DNA of 14,808 bases from contig PBSR01000089.1 in NCBI GenBank assembly GCA_002726335.1, positions 1 to 14,808 of the forward strand. The letters are read 5' to 3'. Under the pieces are notes generated by a model. It saw nothing but the letters and a program-made list of their open reading frames with translations. It had not been told where the DNA came from and ran no database searches. Origin of the DNA: Gemmatimonadaceae bacterium (lineage in GTDB: Bacteria; Latescibacterota; UBA2968; UBA8231). A program made the position numbers and the translations under genes. Within the stretch, counting starts at the first letter, position 1. Every line of letters begins with the position of its first letter. This document shows positions 1 to 7,200 of the stretch, piece after piece.

Positions 1-59
1 CGATGGAGAGGCTGCTGCAGCGCGGGGCTCTCTGGACCGTCGGTGAGCTGACGGAGTAG
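1..59 (+). CDS. Possible C-terminal tail of an upstream gene (partial)
   Basis: One plus-strand frame entering from the left edge is open for 18 codons, reads ...MERLLQRGALWTVGELTE and stops with TAG at 57-59. The other two plus frames stop a few codons earlier. The next gene ends at 66 on the opposite strand, so a convergent gene ending here is plausible. The tail is too short to show homology, and it could be chance. No terminator-like hairpin is visible in the few bases between the two stops. Confidence 0.3.
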   Translation, partial: MERLLQRGALWTVGELTE

Positions 60-65
60 GGGCCT

Positions 66-1073
66 TCAGTTTGCCCCCAACACGGAACGGGCGGCCGTCG
101 TGGTCTGCCGAACCTGCTCCAGTGTACCCATACCGAACATCGACGCGGCCACACCTACCTCGTCAAAGACAAATTCAAAGGCCTTTTCCCCCAGGTAGCG
201 TCCACCCGCCATCGGTTTGATGGCGATGATCGGTTTGCTGGCGTTGCGGATGGCGTCGAGGGCCAGCTCCCGCGTGGGGAACATGAAGGTGCCCGGTTGA
301 TTGACGGTGGTGAGGTAGCCGTCGACGGGGATGTTCTCGGATTCGAGCAGGGGGATGGTGACGCCGGCATGGTGGACACTGGTGATGACCGTTTCAAAAC
401 GGCCACGCAGGAAACCGATGTATTCGCGGATCAGGTCGAAGCGTCCGGTCATGGCCAGCAAGTCGATCTCGGCACCGGGGTCGGCCACGAGGATATCACA
501 ACCGGCGAAGAACCCGAGGTACTGTTCGAGCACGCCGTAGTCGATCTCAAAACGGCCGGCCTCTTCCTCGGTGTACGGGGGGACGGTTTCCGGCGTGACG
601 AGTCGGGACAGGTCGTCGCCCAGGTTGTAGCGGATGATGGCATCGCTGTGCATGTGCTGACGGAAGGCCTCACCCCCCAGCTTGTCGTCGTGGTCATAGA
701 ATGTCGAGTGGGCGCGCTCGGAGTAGGAGACCAACTCCCCGTCCAGCATGATGGGGATGAGGATATAGGCCACCATTCCCAACTCGGTCTGCGTCTGCTG
801 CTGGGTCTCCCACACGGCCTGCAGATGCAACCGGTCGAGCTTTGGCAGCATGTGGTCGACCTGGACGACGGTGAGGCCCGACTCCTCGACGGCGCAGCGC
901 AGGACTTCAGTGACGCGCTCGACACGGCTGAAGCGGCCGAAGTTCTCCTGGTCGCGGTCGGCACTCTGGTAGGAGCAGCCGTCATAGGGGTGGATCCCCA
1001 TGACCAGGCGCGGGACTTCGGCACTGCCTACCGTGGCGGTGGGTACGCCACATCCTTCCAGATAGCTCTTCAT
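66..1073 (-). CDS. TIM-barrel-like protein of unknown function
   Basis: This encodes 335 residues. The frame stays open upstream to 1412, but the ATG at 1073 is preceded at 4-nt spacing by a near-perfect Shine-Dalgarno (AAGGAGGA), and the extension has no protein-like character. The sequence alternates hydrophobic strands and helices in a TIM-barrel manner: RLVMGIHPYDG near residue 22, LTVVQVDH near 68, MVAYILIPI near 100, CDILVADPG near 200, FETVITSVHHAG near 235, then KPIIAIKPMAGGRY and ASMFGMGTLEQV near the C-terminus. The last two resemble the end of aldo/keto-reductase-like barrels, where a main-chain strand precedes a GxGT-type phosphate-binding turn. No signal peptide or membrane segment is visible. 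It is divergent from the 2-oxoacid oxidoreductase cluster. The function is not recognised; the fold is an inference from pattern. Confidence 0.8.
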   Translation of the reverse strand: MKSYLEGCGVPTATVGSAEVPRLVMGIHPYDGCSYQSADRDQENFGRFSRVERVTEVLRCAVEESGLTVVQVDHMLPKLDRLHLQAVWETQQQTQTELGMVAYILIPIMLDGELVSYSERAHSTFYDHDDKLGGEAFRQHMHSDAIIRYNLGDDLSRLVTPETVPPYTEEEAGRFEIDYGVLEQYLGFFAGCDILVADPGAEIDLLAMTGRFDLIREYIGFLRGRFETVITSVHHAGVTIPLLESENIPVDGYLTTVNQPGTFMFPTRELALDAIRNASKPIIAIKPMAGGRYLGEKAFEFVFDEVGVAASMFGMGTLEQVRQTTTAARSVLGAN

Positions 1074-1076
1074 GGT

Positions 1077-1084
1077 TCCTCCTT
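1077..1084 (-). promoter_or_regulatory. Strong ribosome binding site
   Basis: AAGGAGGA on the minus strand lies just before the ATG at 1073. It fixes the start of the TIM-barrel-like gene and argues against the longer upstream frame. Confidence 0.8.
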
Positions 1085-1271
1085 CTCTCGGTGTGCGGCC
1101 AATTGCGTCCATGCCTGTATGAAGAGGATTTGCCGTCCTCAGATCAAGCTCGCCAGCCAGATGTGACAAGGACGTCTCAGGTGTGACAGGCACAACCTGG
1201 CACTGTGGGACAGAACATGCCCGGAGCAGCTGTTCGGGCCCCCCGGACGAGGGCCCTTGCCGCCGTTGAAT

Positions 1272-1309
1272 CCGGCACCGGTTTGCGCCCAACCCGGCAT
1301 CCGGTTTGC
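1272..1309 (+). repeat. Imperfect 22-23-bp tandem repeat, candidate operator
   Basis: CCGGCACCGGTTTGC at 1272-1286 is followed by CCGGCATCCGGTTTGC at 1294-1309. They differ by one inserted base, and the shared CCGGTTTGC cores are offset by 23 bp, about two helical turns. The pair lies 65 bp upstream of the chosen start of the oxidoreductase alpha subunit. Binding by a regulator is inferred from position only. If translation instead began at TTG 1257, this stretch would be coding. Confidence 0.45.
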
Positions 1310-1360
1310 TTCGGTCACCAGTGTACTCCCCACGGACGCCGCGAACACGCATCAGCGATG

Positions 1361-1376
1361 GGAGCAGGACGAATTG
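1361..1376 (+). promoter_or_regulatory. Ribosome binding site and TTG start deciding the korA start
   Basis: GGAGCAGGA (1361-1369) precedes TTG at 1374. It supports a start just before the conserved gamma domain instead of the in-frame TTG codons at 1257 and 1266. The upstream TTG 1257 also has a GAGGG three bases away, so the choice is not certain. Confidence 0.5.
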
Positions 1377-3263
1377 GGTGATGACAGAATCGTCAGTGAG
1401 GTCCGCGAACACATTGTTGAGATCATCTCCGACGCCGGTGAGGGGGCCCAGACAGCAGGACAGTTATTCGGTACCGTCAGCGCCAGAATGGGCAATGGTG
1501 TGTGGACGGTGGAGATCATTCCCGCGGAGATCGAGCCTCCCTACCGTTCGCGCGCCGGCGCCAGCGGCAACCGGATCCGCATCGCCACCGAGGCGGTAAG
1601 CAACATGGGCGAGGCGGCTGACGTCGTCATCGCTTTCAATGAGCAGGTTCCCTACAGCCGCATCGACGTGGGTGCTCTCAAACCGGGCACCATCCTCTTT
1701 CTCGAGTCGATGTGGGCCGAATCCCCATACGAGCAGATCCGCAAGGCCTACGCTGAGGCGATTGCCGACTTCCGCCAGCGCGGGTACGAAGTCGTTGAGG
1801 TGCCGATGAACGACGAGTGTCTCAAGGTTGTGGAGGATCCGAAGCGTGGCAAGAACATCTGGATCCTGGGGTTGTTGTGCGCGCTTTACGAGCGAGACCT
1901 GGACATCGTCGAGATGCTGATCGAACGCAAGCTCGGGCGGAAGGGGAACGCCATTGTCGACGCCAACAAGAAACTGCTGCGTGCTGGCTTCGATTGGGCG
2001 ACGCAGAACGCTGCGTGGCGGTTCCGCGTGGCAATCATGCCGAGCTCTGAGCGGCGAGTGGTGATGAACGGCAACGAGGCACTGGCCCTCGGCATCATGG
2101 CTGCCGGCATCGAGGTCTGTTCGATGTATCCCATCACGCCGGCGACCTCGGTATCGCACTACCTTGCGGCGCGCTTTGATCAGGTCGGCGGCATCGTTCA
2201 TCAGGCCGAGGACGAGATATCCGCCATCGGCTTCGCCATCGGCGCCTCCTACGCCGGCAGGACGGCTGTGACGGTCACCTCCGGTCCCGGACTGGCATTG
2301 AAGACCGAGTTCATCGGCCTGGCGACGATGGCAGAGATCCCTCTGGTCATCATCGACGTGCAGCGCGGCGGACCGTCCACGGGGCTGCCGACGCGGGTCG
2401 AACAGGGCGACCTGCTGGCGGCACTGTTCGGTCAACCCGGAGATACGCCAGTCATCGCCCTGGCGCCGACGACGATCGAGGAGTGTTTCCACTTCGTGAT
2501 CACGGCGCGCAAGCTGGCCGAGAGCTTTCGCACACCCGTCATTCTGCTCAGCGATGCCAGCCTGGCGACGGCGCAGCAGCCGTTCCCTCGGCCATCGGTG
2601 CATGAGGAGTGGCTGGCGCCGCCAGTCGATCCGTCGCCCTGGCAGCAGGACGTTCCACCCTACGCCTGGGATCCGGAGACCGGACTCTCACAACGGCCCA
2701 TCCCCGGTCAGCGGGGGGGAGAATACGTCGTCACCGGTCTGGCGCACGACGAGGACAGCCACGTGGCATACGAGTCGAAGGCCAACCAGCATGGGCTCAA
2801 GATGCGCCGTCGCAAGCTGGCGGCGTTGGCCGGGTCTCTGAAGCCCCCCGTCATACACGGCGACTCGACGGGGGATGTACTCGTCGTCGGCTGGGGTTCC
2901 ACACGGGGCGCCATCGAAGAAGCAGTCGATCGTCTGCGGGCCCGGGGCAGAAAGGTCTCCTGCCTGACTTTGCGCTTCCTGTCCCCCATGGAGCCCGGGC
3001 TCAAGGAGATCTTTCAGGGGTTCGGGAAGGTCCTGACCATCGAGATCTGCTACAGTGATCCACCTGATGAGGGGGAGGGCCGAACCTATGCACAGCTGGC
3101 CTGGCTGCTGCGGGCGCAAACCCTCGTCGACGTCGACTGCTGGTCCTGTGTCCCCGGTGTACCGCTGCCACCGCAGGTCATTGAGGCAGCGATCTGCGAA
3201 CGCTTACGCGAGCCCGGTTGGGCGCCCGCCATCGACCTGGAGAACGTGCCATGTACGGTCTGA
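1374..3263 (+). CDS. korA: 2-oxoacid:ferredoxin oxidoreductase, fused gamma-alpha subunit (KorA-like)
   Basis: This is the catalytic alpha chain of a 2-oxoacid (probably 2-oxoglutarate):ferredoxin oxidoreductase, which works with beta to convert 2-oxoacid plus CoA to acyl-CoA, CO2 and reduced ferredoxin. I chose TTG 1374 (629 aa) because GGAG/AGGA lies 4-9 nt upstream and the conserved gamma domain begins about 12 residues later. TTG 1257 and 1266 are in frame but add non-conserved sequence. The gamma domain spans about 13-215 (SDAGEGAQTAG near 19). The alpha domain follows with MYPITPATS (251-259), a typical YPITPS motif, and the family block TSGPGLALKTEF...RGGPSTGLPT (302-340). A transketolase-C-like domain covers about 500-600 (DVLVVGWGST). 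Fused gamma-alpha chains of roughly 600 aa are usual in two-subunit enzymes. The stop overlaps the beta start by 13 nt. Family assignment is secure; the exact substrate is not. Confidence 0.93.
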   Translation: MGDDRIVSEVREHIVEIISDAGEGAQTAGQLFGTVSARMGNGVWTVEIIPAEIEPPYRSRAGASGNRIRIATEAVSNMGEAADVVIAFNEQVPYSRIDVGALKPGTILFLESMWAESPYEQIRKAYAEAIADFRQRGYEVVEVPMNDECLKVVEDPKRGKNIWILGLLCALYERDLDIVEMLIERKLGRKGNAIVDANKKLLRAGFDWATQNAAWRFRVAIMPSSERRVVMNGNEALALGIMAAGIEVCSMYPITPATSVSHYLAARFDQVGGIVHQAEDEISAIGFAIGASYAGRTAVTVTSGPGLALKTEFIGLATMAEIPLVIIDVQRGGPSTGLPTRVEQGDLLAALFGQPGDTPVIALAPTTIEECFHFVITARKLAESFRTPVILLSDASLATAQQPFPRPSVHEEWLAPPVDPSPWQQDVPPYAWDPETGLSQRPIPGQRGGEYVVTGLAHDEDSHVAYESKANQHGLKMRRRKLAALAGSLKPPVIHGDSTGDVLVVGWGSTRGAIEEAVDRLRARGRKVSCLTLRFLSPMEPGLKEIFQGFGKVLTIEICYSDPPDEGEGRTYAQLAWLLRAQTLVDVDCWSCVPGVPLPPQVIEAAICERLREPGWAPAIDLENVPCTV

Positions 3264-4204
3264 AACAGGACTGGGAAGTTGAGCAGGATCCGCGCTGCAT
3301 GGTGCTGGAGGACTACGAGAGTCTGACGCCACGCTGGTGCCCGGGCTGTGGTGATTACGCCGTCCTCGGCGCGCTGCAACGCCTGGCGCGTGATCTGCAG
3401 CTGCCGCCGGAGAAGGTCGTCATCGTCTCCGGGATCGGCTGCTCCAGCCGCTTCCCGCACTACATGAAGACCTATGGCTTTCACGGTCTCCACGGCCGGC
3501 CGCTGCCGATCGCTTCCGGCATTCTCAGTCGTCGGCCGGACCTGCATGTCTTCGTCGTCACAGGCGACGGTGACTGCTGCGCCATCGGCACGGCACACTG
3601 GATTCACGCCATTCGCTACAACATGGACCTCACGGTGCTGCTGTTCGACAACAACATCTACGGTCTGACCAAGATGCAGTCGTCGCCAACGACGCCATTG
3701 GGCAATCCGTCCAACACACATCCGGAGGGTGCGCCCATCGCGCCGATCAATCCACTCGAAGTGACCCTCGGCATCGGCAACGCTTCGTTCGTTGCCCAGA
3801 CCCTCGACTGGAATCCGCCACATCTCTACGCCACGATCAAGGCGGCCCACGAGCACAGGGGGTTGTCTTTCGTCAGCATCTTGCAGCGTTGTCCGCACTT
3901 CATGGGAGACCGCTGGAATGAGTTGCAGGAGGATGCCAGCCGTGTCGTGCTGCTCGAGCACGAGGACGGGATCCCGGTCGAAGATGGCGTGCGTCGCATG
4001 TTCCCGACGACACGCACCCACGATCCCACCGACCTCGGCGACGGTCGACATCTGGCAACCGGCGAGGAGGGGATTCCCATGGGGTTGCTTTATCACAACA
4101 CGGCTTGCCGCCGTTACGATGAGATCACCGCCATCGGGTTGGGCACGAGCACCGACGAGAAACTTGCCGGTCTCGAGGCTGAACTGGACAGATTTGCCCT
4201 GTAA
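3251..4204 (+). CDS. korB: 2-oxoacid:ferredoxin oxidoreductase beta subunit (KorB-like)
   Basis: This 317-residue subunit carries thiamine diphosphate and one [4Fe-4S] cluster and passes electrons to ferredoxin. The four cysteines expected for the cluster in two-subunit enzymes are present: C30 and C33 in WCPGCGDY, C64 in GIGCSSR and C214 in QRCPHF. The TPP/Mg2+ site reads TGDGD (104-108) with DNNIYGLT (133-140). The usual SIGGNH stretch after GDGD is CCAIGTAHW here. ATG 3251 follows GGAG at 3239-3242 and lies inside the end of korA, so translation is probably coupled. The length is normal for KorB. The next gene starts 20 nt downstream. I am confident of the family. 2-oxoglutarate is the likeliest substrate because of the two-subunit form, but pyruvate or other 2-oxoacids cannot be excluded. 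Confidence 0.95.
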   Translation: MYGLKQDWEVEQDPRCMVLEDYESLTPRWCPGCGDYAVLGALQRLARDLQLPPEKVVIVSGIGCSSRFPHYMKTYGFHGLHGRPLPIASGILSRRPDLHVFVVTGDGDCCAIGTAHWIHAIRYNMDLTVLLFDNNIYGLTKMQSSPTTPLGNPSNTHPEGAPIAPINPLEVTLGIGNASFVAQTLDWNPPHLYATIKAAHEHRGLSFVSILQRCPHFMGDRWNELQEDASRVVLLEHEDGIPVEDGVRRMFPTTRTHDPTDLGDGRHLATGEEGIPMGLLYHNTACRRYDEITAIGLGTSTDEKLAGLEAELDRFAL

Positions 4205-4212
4205 CCGAGACC

Positions 4213-4227
4213 GGGGAGGGTAACGTG
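4213..4227 (+). promoter_or_regulatory. Strong ribosome binding site with GTG start
   Basis: GGGGAGGG at 4213-4220 precedes GTG 4225 within the 20-nt gap after korB. It fixes the start of the giant third gene and implies efficient independent initiation within the cluster. Confidence 0.75.
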
Positions 4228-7200
4228 ATCGCAGATCAGGACGCGGGGGAGACTGCAGTACCCGGCAGAGGCGACCTCGTTGCCTGCGCTGGCACCGACG
4301 CCGTCAATCGCACGGAGCGGATCATGTGTGGTACCGGTGCCGTCGACAGTGCCGCCGCAGCACAGGGGGTCGCCCTCGCTGGCGGCCGGGCGGCGGTGCT
4401 GCTCGGCGCGACTGCAACCCATCCGCTCGTCATCAGCGGACGCGGCACTGGCGCCTGGATCTCACACTGCTGCCGCGCCGAGGTCGGGGATCGCAGTCCC
4501 TTCGCTTTCGAGATCCTCGCCCGTGACGCTCAGCAGGCCGTCGATCACTGTCTGGTCGCCCACCATCTGGCATCCCGTATCGGTCGTCCGGGGCAGTGCG
4601 CTGTCGACCCGGAGACCGCCGAAGAGTTGTCTCTGCTTCGCCTGCCCTCGGGCACAGACGGGCTACCGGAGGGCGTCGCCGCGGCGGAGACGGATGTTCT
4701 CGTCGCGGCACGCGAGAGTTTCGCCGCCATTGGCGAGTGGACAGGACGGCCCTGTCTTCCCGTCGAACGCGCCGGCCCGGAGCCGGCGCGGTACGTCATC
4801 GTCGCCGCCGGTGCCGCCTGGGCCCGGGGATGTGCCGCGGCGAGACGGCTGGTCGAGGAGGGCGTCGACTGCGCCGTCATCGGTCTGGCACTGCTGAATC
4901 CGACCCCTACCGACGAGCTGCAGAATGCCATCGGTGATGCCGTTGCCGTCACCGTGCTCGATCCCCACGGCGCCGTTCCCGGTCAAGTACACCTGACAAA
5001 TCTGATTCGTGCTGCCATCGCAGGCCGGGGCGAGCGACCCGTACACGGGCTGGTGAGCTTGCCACGAACGACGCAGGTCCTGGCCGATGCCCTGCGCCAG
5101 ACCTTCGGTTTGGAGGGGGCATCATCACCGACCCCAGTCGTCGAATCACCGACGACTGGCGTGAGCATCGGGGCCGTGCCTGCCGGCGACTGGTCCGAGT
5201 CACTGTTGCTGGAGGCTGCGGCGCGACGCGCAGAGGTGGATGGCGACATGCATCTGGCGCGGCTGCACCTGGAAGGAATCAGCGCGATCACCACCGGCGG
5301 CATGGGCGACACCAAAGCGGGGCTCGATGTTCTGGTCGCCGCCCACCACTCGCTCCTCGACCAGCAGATTGTCGCCCATCTGCGGGACGGCGCTGTCGTG
5401 TTGATTCTCAGCGAGTCTCCGGCGGGCGGGCCTCCTCCGGCGCTGGTCGGGGACGTGCATACGGCACTGAAGCAGGCTGGCGCCCTCCTCCTCTGGCAGC
5501 CGGCACGCGACTCCGGGCCCGTTGATGACGAAACACAGCTGACCTACCACGCCGGTGGCGTGCTGGCCTGTGCCGATCGCATCACGGAATCTCTACCCGG
5601 TGTCGACGCGACCCGCGAGGTCAGCGCGACGCTGACCGCCGGGGCCGCGTCGGTGACCGCATTGTCTGAGGTAGCACCGGGTCAGGTCGCCAGTTCTGGC
5701 CCGCGTGTGGTGGATGAAGCAGGCGGCGAGCCCGACTCCGAGTGGGTTGAAGCCCTGCGCCGATTTCACGTCGCCGGTACCGGCGGCGTCACCGGCGCCG
5801 ACCCCATCCGTGGACTGCCGCTGCGTCCGTGGCTGCTGGAACCCCTGCTCGCCGCACAGAGCCAGCCGGCGACCTATCCCGTCGTCGTGCGGGACGGACG
5901 TCTTTCGCCCTTCGTCGAGGCCGCTGGCGCCGCCGTTGAGAACCACGAGTCACAGTTGCTGGGGCCGCATCTGACGGGACTGGCGGAGGCGATGGCCGCC
6001 AGGTCTGGCACTGGCTCCCGGCGACGACTGGTCGAGGCTCTGGACGAATCACGCACCGACTTCGCCGCCGGCCTGGACCTTGGCCCGGCAGCAGCCACCA
6101 CCTTGACCATCGAACTTGATAGTCTCCGCGAGGTCCAGTCCGGCGACGCCGTCGTCCTCGGGTTAGGCCGGGAGACACTCGTCGAACTGCTGGCACTTGC
6201 CGCCGCCAGGGCCCGAGACGAACGAACCAGCGCTTCTCACGAGGAGATCAAGCACCTCGTACGGCGCCTCGAAGAGCGACTGCAGATCGATGCCGAATTC
6301 GACAACGCACGCCGGGATCCAGAGGAACTCTCCGCGGCCTTCGGGGGCGGCGCCCAGCTAGACGTCCACTCTTTGGCAGGACAACTGACGGTTCGTCGTG
6401 GCTCTGAATCGCTGAGTGAGACTCGTCGTCACCGCATCGATGCGTCGCTGAACCACCTGCGGCGATTCCTGCAGGCCCACGAAGAAAGACAACCCGCCGT
6501 CGTGCTTCTGCATCCGCACATAATCGACGCCGAGGAGCTTCCAGAAGGTGTTGCGGCCGTCGCGCACAATGGGGGAATGGATGCGGCCGCCGGCTACTTC
6601 GAGGCGGCAGCACGACAGATGATCGATCTCTTCCGGGCCCTGCGCACCGCCCGCCTCGAGGTGGAGGATGCCTACCTGCCCGAACATGACGCCATGCTGG
6701 CGCGCCTGGACTGGCAGGCGCTGAGCCAGGAAGAACTGGCGCTGGTGCCATCCATCTTTGTTCTCGAAACAGCTGACCGGGTGCTCTCCCATGCTCTGTC
6801 GGCACTGTCTACACTGCTGCGCTCGGGCCGGCCACTACATCTGATCATCCTCGATTCATCGGCAGCTATGGATTCTGCGGGGGATCCTGCCACTCTGGCC
6901 ACGTCTCATCCCGACCTCGGCACCCTCGCCATGGCCCATCGCGACGCTCTCGTACTGCAGACGTCGTTGGTGCAGCCTGGTCATCTCTACGACGGACTCA
7001 CACGGCTCGCGGCGAGCCCGAGGACCTCCGTGGCCGTCATTGCTGTTCCCGAGTGGGATGGTGCAGTTGAGCCATGGGTGCAACTGACCGCCGCGCACCA
7101 GGCCAGGGAAACCCCCTGCTATCTCTACGATCCCGACGCCGGCTCCACCTGGGCTCAGCGCTTCGACCTGTCCCCCAACCCTGACATCGACGAACCGTGG

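Larger units (their letters stand above)
1074..1373. promoter_or_regulatory. Divergent intergenic regulatory region
   Basis: About 300 bp separate the divergent starts at 1073 (minus) and 1374 (plus). No convincing gene lies here. Visible elements are two exact TGTGACA boxes 20 bp apart (1162-1168 and 1182-1188) with a relaxed third copy at 1204-1212. There is a dyad GCCCGGA / TTCGGGC (1219-1225 / 1233-1239) able to form a 7-bp stem with one G-T pair, two GGGCCC palindromes (1236-1241 and 1251-1256), and an imperfect tandem repeat at 1272-1309. I found no clear sigma-70 -35/-10 pair for either gene. Both promoters probably lie here. Confidence 0.5.

Noticed and set aside
1219..1256. GC-rich dyads as an intrinsic terminator
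   Set aside because: Stems of 6-7 bp have no following T-run, and the position is between divergent starts, where no terminator is needed.
1074..1412. N-terminal extension of the minus-strand TIM-barrel gene up to 1412
   Set aside because: The strong AAGGAGGA site and ATG at 1073 mark the true start. The extension lacks protein-like features and overlaps the divergent korA start.
1464..2603. Minus-strand open frame of 379 codons opposite korA
   Set aside because: It lies entirely antisense to a well-supported coding region, is Arg/Asp/His rich without motifs, and is expected from GC-rich codon bias.
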